64,000 nucleotides of DNA. It comes from Coriolopsis trogii (lineage: Eukaryota > Basidiomycota > Agaricomycetes > Polyporales > Polyporaceae). Of this stretch, positions 1 to 11,417 are shown piece after piece. The stretch's first letter is position 1. The number at the start of each line of letters is the position of its first letter. The stretch is taken from assembly GCA_020543525.1 (NCBI GenBank), contig JAHYIO010000001.1, positions 2,356,001-2,420,000 on the forward strand, given 5' to 3'. The notes beneath the pieces were generated by a model, which was not told where the DNA came from, made no database searches, and saw nothing but the letters and a program-made list of their open reading frames with translations. A program made the position numbers and the translations under genes.

Positions 1-1090
1 TCAGGAGGGCTCAATCCTTCGATCTTCCAATGGACACCGTTACTTTGCAAAGATCGGGAGCACGAGCGACAGGGACCAATACATCGGAGAGGCAGAGTCT
101 CTCAGAGCCATGTACTCGGCTGCTCCGGGTATTGTCCCTAGGTTAATTGACTGTGGGGTCATCGATGCCGACTCCAAGGAGTGCGACAGTGATGTAGGCC
201 GACCGTATTTCCTGTCCGAGTACAAAGACATCGGTTCGCTCTCCAGTAGCGCGGCCAAAGTGCTCGGGAAACGACTCGCGACTGAAATGCATGCCTACCA
301 AAGTACGAACGGAAAGTTTGGCTTCCATGTCCCCACATACTGCGGAGCGACCAGACAAGATAACGGCTGGTACGACACATGGCCCGAGTGCTTCGATGCA
401 CTTATCGGCGGATTGGTCGACAAGCTCGAGGCACGAGGTGGATACGACTCACTCTGCCAACAAGCCGCCCAGGTCAGGGAGCGGTGAGTGTGTGCGTTGA
501 TTCGACGTGAAGGGCTGCATCTTCAGAATTTGACCAACTCCTAGCGTAATCCCTGCACTTCTCGGTTCCCTTGATATCCAGCCCGTGATCCTGCACGGGG
601 ACCTTTGGGTGCGCTAGAAGGACTCTTCAGCATTTTCGAAGTCTTCGAACTGATGGGCGGATATGTAGAGCGGTAACACGGGTGTCGACAGAGCCACTGG
701 GGACCCCGTGATATTTGACCCATCTTCGTACTTCGGGCATAACGAGGCTGAGTACGTTCCGCTTGTACATTCCTGTCGGCTGGCAGGATGTCCGGCTCAC
801 CTGTATAGCAGTCTGGCCATAGGCAGAATGTTTGGAGGCATCCCTGAGACGTTTTACACCACATATCACGAATATCTTCCGAAATCCGAGCCAAAGGAAC
901 AGTATGCGCTACGCCAAGACTTGTATCAGCTATACCACTACCTCAACCATACTGTCCTCTTCGGTGTAAGTAGTCGAGCATGGTAGCGTAGGCTTGATCA
1001 CTAACGCGGTTCGACAAGGGTGCGTACGCGAGCAGTGCTCGGTCGAAGATGGACAAACTTCTCAGAGAGGTCGGGGACGTTCCAAGTTAG
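1..1090 (+). CDS. Fructosamine/ketosamine-3-kinase family protein (5' end outside window)
   Basis: The 3' part of a gene; the reading frame is already open at base 2. Fructosamine-3-kinases are APH-like kinases that phosphorylate sugar amines on glycated proteins and so start deglycation. Visible landmarks are RYFAKIGSTSDRDQYIGEAE (lysine-bearing N-lobe strand and following helix), the catalytic-loop motif VILHGDLWSGN split by an intron after the Trp, and the metal-binding motif VIFDPSSYFGHNEAE. The C-terminus reads HTVLFGGAYASSARSKMDKLL and stops at 1088-1090. Introns interrupt at about 485-543, 609-671 and 966-1018; each begins with GT and ends with AG. Only the N-terminal exon or exons are missing. 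The family is clear; the physiological substrate is not visible from sequence. Confidence 0.9.
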
Positions 1091-1350
1091 GATATCACTG
1101 CCAGTGATAATCTCACCGTCGAACTCGTGGAGCCCACGCAGGTGTAGGATAGAGAGAGAAGGAAGCTCTTTATGTATTGTTCCGTTCTATGGCACCGGAA
1201 ATATGTGATGCAATCGACACAAATGCTGAGAATACTACGAAACGGCTGTTTTCGGCACCGGCACTGCTGCAGAGTACCTATCTGCAGTCCATTGAGCACA
1301 TACTGTTCCGAACCATGAGGGTACCAAGGACGTACCGCCTATATATGCGC

Positions 1351-2833
1351 CTAGTAAGTCGAGCCGATAGGGCCAGTCTTGATGTTGGAGAAGACGACGG
1401 AGGCACCCGCGTTCTGGCTCTCGATGGTGGTGGGGATACCAGAGTTGGCCGCGCATGGTCCGCGGGAGACACCGGGGTTGGTCGCGGGGACGTCGGTGGG
1501 GTAGGCGCTGTCGAGCCAGAGCATGTTGACGGCGTGGTCGTCCCAGATACTCATGACGAGTGCCATGCCCTGCTGGAAGGCGTTGCCCATCTGGGCGAGA
1601 CCGCCGAGCTTCTCGAAGGTGTTGTTGTCGCCGAACGCGGTCTTCTGCGCGTTACAGAACTGGTCGGTGATGGAGTCGAAGGTGCCCATGCCGGGGATGT
1701 TCGTCTTCGAGTTGGCGATCACCTTGCCGTTCTGGACGTACAGGCGGCGTATCTCGGACAGCTGGCCGGACGTTTGGTTGTTGTTCGTCAGGAACTGGGT
1801 CACGACCGTGAACTTGTGGTTCGTGTCGACGGTCTTGCCGGGCCCGAGGAAGGTCTGGTCACCCATGCGCCATGAGTTGAAGTCGCAGCCGTCCTTGTCG
1901 CAGATACCCTCGGCGCGTTCATCGCCGTCGCCGCACTGAGTGCCCGAGCAGCGTGTCTGACCGTTGACGCTGCAGACGTGAGGGGTCACCGCAGCACCGT
2001 TCATGTTGGCCTCCCAGATGTCCATCTCGTTACAGCAGGTACCGAAGTTACCCGACCCGGCGTTGGGGTCGTTGGAGGAAGGAGCCCAGCCGTTGATGTT
2101 GGCCTGACGCGCAGGCATCAGTCTCGGATGTCAAGGACGAGCAAAGAGTGTCTTACCTCGCCGTTGATGAACTTGATATCGTGCGGGCATTGAGTGTCGC
2201 AGTATCCGGTGCCGTACTTGGCGCCAGCCTTGTTGTTGGGGAAGCGGGACTTGCCACCGTCGGCGTCCATCTCGACGAAGTAGAGCGCGCCGTTGAGGCC
2301 GCAGGGGAGGTTCGACATGTCGACGTCGAAGGTGAACTCCTGGTTCTTGAGGTTGAACATCTGGTATTGGCTGTCGCTGGCGTCCATGAGGTAGACACGC
2401 GATCCGATGTTCTTCGAGTACGCGCCCTGCGTCACGAACTTCAGCGTGAGCTCGTTGCCGCTGGTGGTGATACCGTAAGTGCCTAATGGGTGGTTAACAA
2501 ACCATCCAACAGCCTTGATCATTCTGACACAAGGGACGTACCAGCGTAATCAGCACCATCGACGGCGCAGTTCTTCGCGCAGGTGACGGGGTCGGGGCAC
2601 AGTGAGGTGTCCCAAGTGTTGCCGGAGTAGCAGTTGTTGCTGCCACTGGTGGAGTGAAGCCAACGCCAGTTGGAGTCGAGTACGACGGCATGCTGCGCGG
2701 TCTGGCAGTTGTTCTTCGACGTGCACGTCGAAACGGACAAGCGGGGGTGGTTCTCCGCTGTGAGCGTACCGACTTGCTGACCATAGGCGGTCGCGAGGAA
2801 TGAGAATGCGAGGAGAGCTGCTGCAGGGAACAT
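1351..2833 (-). CDS. GH7 cellobiohydrolase (reducing-end exo-cellulase), no CBM1
   Basis: Secreted glycoside hydrolase family 7 cellobiohydrolase, which releases cellobiose from cellulose chain ends. Three exons, 2542-2833, 2157-2482 and 1351-2103 (complement), give 456 residues. Residues 1-18 ([18 protein letters not shown]) form a signal peptide, and the mature protein starts QQVGTLTAE. The catalytic cluster is EMDIWEAN: nucleophile Glu, assisting Asp and acid/base Glu in E-x-D-x-x-E spacing. The tunnel-loop segment [15 protein letters not shown] and paired cysteines are typical of CBHI rather than endoglucanases. The protein ends [11 protein letters not shown] just after the catalytic domain, so there is no linker or family 1 cellulose-binding module. 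A TATA box lies about 60 bp upstream of the ATG. Expression is probably cellulose-induced and glucose-repressed, as is usual for the family (inference). Confidence 0.97.
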
Positions 2834-2891
2834 GGTGAGGAAAGTGGCCGTTGTTGAAGCTCGATGCAGAACCGACCTTGAAGCATGCTAC

Positions 2892-2899
2892 CTTTTATA
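2892..2899 (-). promoter_or_regulatory. TATA box of the GH7 gene
   Basis: On the minus strand the sequence reads TATAAAAG, about 60 bp upstream of the cellobiohydrolase ATG at 2833. This spacing leaves a short 5' leader, as expected for a strongly inducible secreted cellulase gene. Confidence 0.6.
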
Positions 2900-4570
2900 C
2901 CTTCTAAATATGTGTCTGTTGGTTCCTAATAGTCCCCGCCTGTTTGACATATCGCATGCAAACGAATTACAGAACCCAACTGCCTGACTGCCAACGACCT
3001 TGGGCCACCGAGACGACGAAGGCGTTGAACCATACAGCACGGTTCCACCACCGAAGTGCGACCGAGTGGGCAAGGAGTAGACGCGCCGGTCACGCATCTT
3101 CTTTTCCGGACGCACATCAAGTAGACCTGCACTGCTGATACTTTGTCAACCCGAGGAGGTACCGAGTTTAAATGTCCTTACAGGTCTCGAGGCTTCAGTG
3201 ATAAATTTAGACAGGCTGAGATTGCCTCACTACCTGAAACGTATGCTGGTGGTGGGCGGAGCCCACTACCGACGAGTACCCGCTCGTCTCGAAGCAGCAG
3301 CTGTGATGTGGACCTCATCGCGGACATACCGTTAGCCGACATCGCTCCACCTGTGTAATGTCAACCGGCTCGAGGAGGGAGTCGTGGGGCAATGCCAAGC
3401 CCGAAGGAAGAAGAGAAGACAGCGACCGAACCTGTACGCGTAACGCAGTTTGAGTAGCGTGCCCGCACGCACCTTGATATACGGCGTCGAAATTGATTGT
3501 CCATGTAAGTGCATTCTGCACAAGGCAAGTGTCACGATTGTATATGGTTGACATGCAGACTCGAAGGTGTGAGAATAGGTCTCTTCCGACGATACTTGGG
3601 TTGCTGCAAAGCAGCAGTTACCGTGCCGGCGACTCGGCGGATGACCTACATAGCTTGACAAGTGAAACACAAAGTTTAGCAACGGCCCGTACGATACGAG
3701 CGGTGCGTTCCGACTCCGAGAAGGAGGGACGACGACAGCCCGCAAGATCTTGGCCTGTCACCCTTCCACAACAGCATTATTGAGAAGTACTGCCGAGGAC
3801 CATCCGTCTCGAGGTCGATCAAGTACATACAATCCTCGGAACGGCGGATGTCATCGATCAACCCGCCTCAATAGAGCACCACCTGTTGACGGCTCGGGTA
3901 GGAATGAAGATACCTGTTTGGTACGAAGAGAAGGGGACGTCCACCAGTACGGTGAGATCCTCTCCTTCTCCACATTCGTCCCCGGAATGATGGGAGGCTT
4001 CACGTTCGACAAAATGCGCCGGGGATCTGTCCGATATCGGCACACAAGTTACGAGCTTCGGATAAGCACCTCTGTTTTGTGGTAGATGCTACAGGGCGTA
4101 TGTCGATCGGACATGCGTGCCATCACCCCAGGAGGTGGGAAATAGTCAAGTTTAACGACTGTCTCCCTTAGCGCAGCTTCAGATACCGGATATGTCGGAT
4201 ACCCTAGGGAGCCCAGAGCGGATAGAGACGGCATGAGAGAGGTCGAGGTAGATGTACATACCGCCAGTGCAGCGCACAAGTTCGTAGTATACGTACCTGG
4301 GCGCTCCAAAAGACTCGCGGGGATGCATGGGCGCTTACACACGTTGGTCAGCGTGGACGCGTTCGAGTGCGGACCCTAGCGTCCTTGGTCGCCGTCCACC
4401 ACCTCCTTCTTCAGTTCTCCGCTCCATAGTCCTCGCCATCACTCTTGGGACAGTCTTGTATCACCTTCAGGCTCTGTGGCATTGGAACTTGGATCGCGTA
4501 CTCTTTCAACGCCTTCAGCCGCCAGTCGTCTCTGATATCCTTCCCTATACTTTTTCTCTCTCAAGTCATA
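2900..4570. other. Intergenic region between GH7 gene and RPB2
   Basis: About 1.7 kb between two genes that diverge from it. Only short overlapping frames occur and none shows a recognisable domain or a consistent exon chain. The left part should carry the cellulase promoter and the right part the RPB2 promoter. I see no tRNA or transposon remnant. Confidence 0.6.
2934..2939 (-). promoter_or_regulatory. Possible Cre1/CreA carbon-repressor site
   Basis: The minus strand reads GCGGGG, matching the 5'-SYGGRG-3' consensus for the fungal carbon catabolite repressor. It lies about 35 bp upstream of the TATA box. A six-base match occurs often by chance, so only its position supports it. Confidence 0.3.
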
Positions 4571-7500
4571 ATGAGCCAAGGTACATGCCTTACTTGCTAT
4601 GTACAGGAGGTCTATTGACAGGTTGGCTAGATTTTGACCCCTCTCAGGCGTCCTTCTATGACGATGGCTATGGTATGGAGGGCGAAGGAGAGGACGAGTA
4701 CGAGGAGATCACACAGGAAGACTGCTGGACGGTTATCTCCAGCTTCTTCGACCAGAAGGGTCTGGTTAGGCAGCAATTGGACTCGTTCGACGAGTTTGTT
4801 CAAAATACCATGCAGGAGCTCGTCGACGAGAACTCCGACCTCATCCTCGACCAGGCGGACCAGCACACAGGACACGAAGCAGACGTTACACGCCGGTACG
4901 AAATCAAGTTTGGGCAGATTTATCTCTCTCGCCCGACTGTGACGGAGGCCGATGGTTCCGTCGTCCCCGTGTTCCCGCAGGAGGCGCGTCTTCGTAACCT
5001 CACATACTCTGCGCCACTGTACATCGAGATGCGGAAGAGGGTCATGGTGGGAAGGGAGGATCCCGACAGTGCGACGGGTGACATGTTGTGGCATACTGAG
5101 CATGATGACCACGAAAACGCGATGAAGGTGTGGATTGGCAAGGTATGTCTCCATTACAACAGGTCAGTGTCCGTGTTCTTCACGGTCCTGTGCGCAGGTT
5201 CCCATCATGCTTCGGTCAACATACTGCATTCTCCATGGGCTAGGGGATCAGGAGCTGTTCGACCTCAACGAGTGCCCGTACGACTCAGGAGGATACTTCA
5301 TCATCAACGGCTCTGAGAAGGTTCTCATCGCCCAAGAGCGCATGGCCACGAACCACGTATACGTATTTGCGAAGGCGCAGCCCTCGCCCATCAGCTTCCT
5401 CGCGGAAATTCGCAGTGCCGTGGAGAAAGGCGGCAAGACCATCAGTCAGTTCCAAGTAAAGCTCTACCACAGAAACCAGGAACGCTCTGTAGGTATCGAA
5501 GGCAATTCAGACGTTGTCTGTCTGACAATTTTGGGTTTGTGAACTAGCTTGGCAACGTCCTGAAGGCTACGATACCTTACATCAAAGTCGACATTCCCAT
5601 CTGGGTCGTTTTCCGAGCACTGGGCGTCATCTCCGATCGTGACATCCTCGAGCATATCTGTTACGATATGCAGGACAATCAAATGCTAGAAATGCTGAAG
5701 CCTTGCATTGACGAAGGCTTCGTCATCCAAGACCGCGAGGTTTGTTGGTACTGATCACCGCTAAGCATTGCGACTGACGGGTGGTCTACAGATTGCCCTC
5801 GACTACATAGGAAACCGTGGAACAACGACTGGTCTGAATCGCGAGCGTCGGCTTCGATATGCGCAGGAGATTTTGCAGAAGGAGATGCTACCCCACGTCT
5901 CCATGGCCGAAGGCTCAGAGTCCAAGAAGGCCTATTTCTTCGGTTACATGATTCACCGTCTCCTCCTTGCCGCGCTGGAGCGTAGGGACCTCGATGATCG
6001 TGATCATTTCGGCAAGAAGCGTCTCGATCTTGCAGGACCTCTCTTGGCGAACCTGTTCCGCATGTTGTTCCGCAAACTGACCAAGGATGTATACCGTTAC
6101 CTCCAAAAAGTGAGTAAATGAGCCTCTGTTGCTCAGTAAGGATCTGACATGAAACCCTGCAGTGTGTGGAGACGCACAAGGAGTTCAACTTGTCGCTTGC
6201 GGTGAAGCACAATACGATTACCAACGGCCTCAAATACTCGCTTGCCACTGGAAATTGGGGCGATCAGAAGAAGTCCATGTCGTCGAAGGCCGGTGTTTCG
6301 CAGGTGCTCAACCGATACACGTACGCTTCAACGCTATCCCACTTGCGTCGTTGCAATACTCCTCTTGGTCGAGAAGGGAAGATCGCCAAGCCTCGCCAAT
6401 TACACAACACTCATTGGGGAATGGTATGTCCTGCCGAAACGCCAGAAGGACAAGCCTGTGGTCTCGTCAAGAACTTGTCGCTCATGTCATGTATCTCTGT
6501 CGGCACTTTGTCGGCGCCCGTCATCGAGTTCTTGGAAGAGTGGGGTCTAGAATCACTCGAGGAGAACGCGCACGCATCAACACCTTGCACGAAGGTGTTC
6601 GTCAACGGCGTCTGGATGGGTGTCCACCGAGATCCGGTCAGTCTGGTCAAGACCCTCAGGAAGCTCCGTCGGAAGGACGATATCAACTGCGAAGTATCCG
6701 TCGTCCGTGACATCCGCGAGCGCGAGCTTCGTCTGTATACCGATGCGGGCCGTGTCTGCCGCCCTCTATTCATCGTCGAGAACCAGCAGCTCCTCGTTCA
6801 GAAGCGGCACATTGAGAACCTAGTTCGGGGCAAGGATGATCCCGAGTTCCCGTACAACTGGGACAACCTCATCAAGGAGGGTGTTATCGAGTTGCTGGAC
6901 GCCGAGGAGGAGGAGACGGTAATGATCTGCATGACCCCGGAAGATCTGGAGAACTCGAGGCTACAAGCTTCCGGCATCGATCCTCACGCTGACGACGAGA
7001 TTGACGACCCTTCTGCCCGTCTCAAGGCCCCAACCTCTGCGCATACGTGGACGCACTGCGAGATCCACCCAAGTATGATACTCGGTGTTTGTGCGAGTAT
7101 CATCCCCTTCCCCGATCATAACCAGGTGAGTGGTGTTCCCTCCCCTAGCTAGCATGAGCTCACCTCCCTTCAGTCTCCCCGTAACACGTACCAGTCCGCC
7201 ATGGGTAAGCAAGCCATGGGTATCTACCTCACCAACTTCCTCGTCCGGATGGACACAATGGCGAACATCCTCTACTATCCGCAGAAGCCACTCGCCACGA
7301 CGCGCTCCATGGAGTACCTCCGATTCCGAGAGTTGCCTGCTGGACAGAACGCGATCGTCGCCATCTTGTGTTATAGTGGTTACAACCAGGAAGATTCCGT
7401 CATCATGAACCAGAGCTCAATCGACCGCGGTCTGTTCCGGAGTATCTACTACCGGAGCTACATGGACTTGGAGAAGAAGAGTGGTGTGCAGCAGCTGGAG

Positions 7501-8721
7501 GAGTTCGAGAAGCCGACACGAGACACAACCCTACGGATGAAGCACGGGACGTATGACAAGCTCGAAGACGACGGGTTGATCGCGCCGGGCACGAACGTTA
7601 ACGGCGAGGATATCATCATCGGCAAGACAGCGCCCATTCCCCCAGATAGTGAGGAGCTCGGCCAGCGGACAAGGACACACACGAAACGTGACGTCTCGAC
7701 TCCGCTCAAGAGCACGGAGCAGGGCATTGTCGACCAGGTTCTCATCACGACGAACGCCGAGGGTCAAAAGTTCGTCAAGATCCGTGTCAGGTCCACTCGT
7801 ATCCCCCAGATCGGCGACAAGTTTGCCTCTCGTCACGGTCAGAAGGGCACAATCGGTATCACGTACCGGCAGGAAGACATGCCCTTCACGGCGGAAGGTA
7901 TCACGCCGGACATTGTCATCAACCCCCACGCCATTCCCTCCCGTATGACCATCGGACACTTGGTCGAGTGTCTGCTGTCCAAGCTCGCCACGCTCATCGG
8001 AAACGAGGGCGACGCGACGCCGTTCACAGACCTGACCGTCGAGTCCGTATCCAAGTTCTTGCGGCAAAAGGGCTATCAGTCGCGAGGCCTGGAGGTCATG
8101 TACCACGGCCATACCGGTCGCAAGCTTCAGGCGCAAGTCTACCTTGGGCCCACATACTACCAGCGTCTAAAGCACATGGTGGACGACAAGATCCACTCGC
8201 GTGCACGTGGCCCGGTACAGATCCTCACCCGTCAGCCAGTTGAGGGTCGTTCGCGCGATGGTGGTCTACGGTTCGGAGAGATGGAGCGCGATTGTATGAT
8301 CTCGCATGGTGTGGCGGCATTCCTGAAGGAGCGCCTGTTCGAGGCCAGCGATGCCTACCGACTGCATGTTTGTGATATGTGCGTACTGTCACTTTTTTGT
8401 TTGATGCGCTTTCGCTGACAGTTGCACCACAGTTGCGGTCTCACTGCTATTGCTAACCTCGTAAGTCATGGCCTTCTTCACTCTGCTACACTCGCTGAGT
8501 TCTTTCGCAGAAAAAGCAAACGTTCGAGTGTCGGGCGTGCAAAAACAAGACCGCATGTTCACAGATTTACATTCCGTATGCGGCAAAACTTCTGTTCCAG
8601 GTTAGCTCGCTATCTCTCTACACCTCTGCCCTCCATCCTAACCTCCCATCGGCAGGAACTGCAAAGTATGAACATCGCTGCGCGGCTGTACACCACCTCG
8701 ACAGGACGTATTCGGGATTGA
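4571..8721 (+). CDS. RPB2: DNA-directed RNA polymerase II subunit RPB2
   Basis: Second-largest subunit of nuclear RNA polymerase II, forming half of the active-site cleft. Ten exons: 4571-4580, 4631-5142, 5198-5488, 5548-5739, 5792-6109, 6163-7125, 7174-8378, 8433-8460, 8511-8600, 8656-8721. They sum to 1224 residues, the length of yeast Rpb2. Landmarks in order: [16 protein letters not shown] near the N-terminus, [68 protein letters not shown] (hybrid-binding region), [34 protein letters not shown], and a C-terminal zinc site built from CDICG and CRAC. The first exon is only 10 bases (ATGAGCCAAG) and is inferred from a good donor and a 50-bp intron; this is the only uncertain junction. Confidence 0.96.
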
Positions 8722-8811
8722 TGCATGGACTCGACCCTCACTCCGCTCAGGATAGAGATGATATGCGTGTACTCTACATATGCTTTATTAGATATGGATC
8801 CATAAGTGTAG

Positions 8812-11194
8812 CTAATCGTCCCTCATCAAACCCTCCCGTTCGTGCGCAGCGCCGCTTTCCTGGCGGTCGCCCCGGCGCTTCTTCGGGGCTTCCTCATCAT
8901 CGCTGCCTTGTCCGTCTTCGTCTCCAATCTCGAACACGACGGCATCTTCTCCAACGCCGCGGCCCACGAGAGTGGCAGTGTCGTCGTCCTCTGCGAAGCC
9001 GCGCGCTTCTGTCCGACGCTCTATTGCCTCGAGATCATAATCCTCAGCATCCTCCTCGTCTTGAGCGAGCTCGTCGAACATCGCTAGCGTAAACGGTGAA
9101 GGTAAGGCAGTGGAATCACTCTCAAGATAAATAAGACATATCTTCTGTTGTTTGGTGAAGGGCGCCATAGGTATCCGATTGCCGTGAAGTCCACAAGGTA
9201 CAGAAGTGCGAGCCAGCCGTCAAGCAACCACCATTGTGACTTCCAGGACTTTGATCCATAGTCTACAAGATGACGGTCAGCAATTAGCAGACGTAGTTAC
9301 GGTCGCACACGTACCTTCGGCGAAACGACCAGAAAATGTCATGGAAGAAACCACGAAGAAGATGGCGATGACGACAACAGTCATCAGAAGGATACGATGG
9401 AGCCAGACAAACATGGAGAGTTTGTAATGCTGCTTCCTCGCAGCCAGTTGTGCGATTGTCGCTGGATAGGAAATCAGGATATAGCTTAGACATATCAAGC
9501 AAGTGCGCATACCGTTGAGAGAGTAGATAATCCAAAGGAGGAATCCGCTGAGTGTCAAAGCCAAAGGAATGACGAAGAGAAGCAGAATGAAAGCAGAGCT
9601 AGATTCCAACTCGAGCTCCACAATACCGACGGCGTATAGGACTGGGCATCACCTTTCAGTGGATCGCACGCAACTGATTGAAGTGAACTCTCACCTCCGA
9701 AAATGAAGTGCGCCCCGGCCAGGAGTTGACACCTGATCATCACTCTTCCGAGAGTCTCCTTCACGACACTCAATCCGAGAGACACTACGAGTAGCAAGAA
9801 GAATGACAAGGCGTTCCGCCCAGCGTCAAGTATTGCCACTGTACCGCGCCGTGTGAGATTGCGTTCAAGACACACAGACGTGGCAACTGACCGACTATGA
9901 GGAACACTGTTGACGCAGTGCCTTCGCCATGAGCGTTCAGGTACCGGTAGTAAGCTGAATTTGACGCAGTCAATATATGTTGGAAGAGGATGAAATGTGG
10001 ACCTACCCCAGTTTGCCAGCATTTCTATAATCAAGAAGCCAAGGAGACCGGAGAGATAGTACTAGGAGGACATAAGCCTGGTGTCTCACCACGGAGGTCC
10101 GATACTGACCTGAATAGGCAGCAGATCTTGGACATTCTGGTAGCACAGCCATCCCCACGCGATGGCAAGGATGCAGTACACGAGGAACATGGAGAAGTAG
10201 AACTATCAACGGAAGATGAGTTGTAGCCATAAGAGTGATTATATGCGCGCATACATTGACTTTCGGGTAGTCCGAGGCTGGCAATTTGCCGTCGAACGTA
10301 TTTCGGAAAAGCACAGTGCCGCTGTATGTAGGGTGTAATGGGACATCGGTGGGTGCTTGTCTTGCGCCAGATGCAGGCATAACCGTTAGTGGAAGAATGG
10401 CTGTGCATGTGTTAGTATGAAGTTCAGGTACCCCAAGAGGACACGTACCAACGCAATAATAGCCTGTCTTTCGCACGACATATTGAATGGGCTCCTTGTA
10501 CCAAAGGATGCCGGAGGGACTGGGATTGAGGGACGCGCCAGTCTGTCGAACGTGTAGCTCGGCATCGCGCCGCCAAGGTGAGGTGTAATTAGCGAACTCG
10601 TCGTCTGGTAGTTTTGGGTTACCGGCAGGGTTGTCCCAGAATCCGCCGACAGCGACTTCGGAACCGTCAGACTCGGTAGTATTGCTCTGGGAAAGGCCGA
10701 CTCTTGCAGACCAGAAGCTGGTGTCATTGATTGACTTGCCGCTTGGAAGGTCGATTATGAAACGGCCTAGCTGTGATGCGTCGCAGAAGCCGCCTTTACT
10801 AGCATCAGATGTACAGACGTATGTTTTCTGCTACGTAATTTGCGTTTAGGGAACGTGTTTGCGAATGAGTGGCATGTACTCACCGGCAAGCCTCCAGTAG
10901 GCGACGTCTCTTTGCCCAGATATTGTACATCTCCCCACTCATATATCACGGTGGCCAGTTGGCCCTGCGAGCCAGCATCGAAGGTGACTGTGGGATTGCC
11001 ATGAGCACGGCTTCATGGCGCATATGGGACCCGGGCGCACTGTTAATGTATGTGTTCTTGCCTCCCCACATCCCGGAACACACTTGGCGGTCATAGTCGG
11101 CATCGGAGTCGGATATTGGAACCTCAAACGCAGCAGCGCCGCACACAGCGAGAAGCAAGGAACAGACAGGGAGCCATGACCATCTGCAGACCAT
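8812..11194 (-). CDS. PTM1/TMEM87-type Golgi seven-transmembrane protein
   Basis: Member of the PTM1/TMEM87/GPR107 ('lung seven transmembrane receptor') family, which has a lumenal GOLD-like domain and seven membrane helices and works in Golgi-endosome traffic. It starts with a signal peptide ([20 protein letters not shown]) followed by the family motif [18 protein letters not shown] lumenal part with N-glycosylation sequons follows. Hydrophobic exons come next: [79 protein letters not shown], and [18 protein letters not shown]. The seventh helix ends [12 protein letters not shown] and leads to a very acidic cytosolic tail ([16 protein letters not shown] ... EGLMRDD). The final splice junction near 9080-9125 is unresolved: the best acceptor does not keep frame with the donor. 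The gene is divergent from the sorting nexin, with 223 bp between start codons. Confidence 0.9.
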
Positions 11195-11417
11195 GGCGGT
11201 CGGTGAGAGGGGAAAGGAATGTGTTGACGGTTGTTGACCGAGAGAGAAAGACGCGTGAATAGAGTGCGGATGTGAGCTGCGCGCGGTCTGACGTCGCGCC
11301 GCACCCGAGTCGCCTCAGCCGCTCGTGCACTGCACACTCGACCTTCGCCGCTTCCGTCACTGCGCAGTCTCGTCTGCGCGTCCTGCTCCCATCTCCGTCT
11401 ACAGTACCGCCTGCGAC
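11195..11417. promoter_or_regulatory. Shared promoter of the PTM1-like and Snx4-like genes
   Basis: Only 223 bp separate the two divergent start codons, so both promoters must lie here or overlap upstream transcribed sequence. The plus strand is C/T-rich before the sorting nexin ATG. No TATA box is obvious, which fits housekeeping genes. Confidence 0.5.

Noticed and set aside
1177..1875. A 232-residue open frame on the plus strand
   Set aside because: Antisense shadow of the GH7 cellobiohydrolase third exon, which has clear catalytic motifs.
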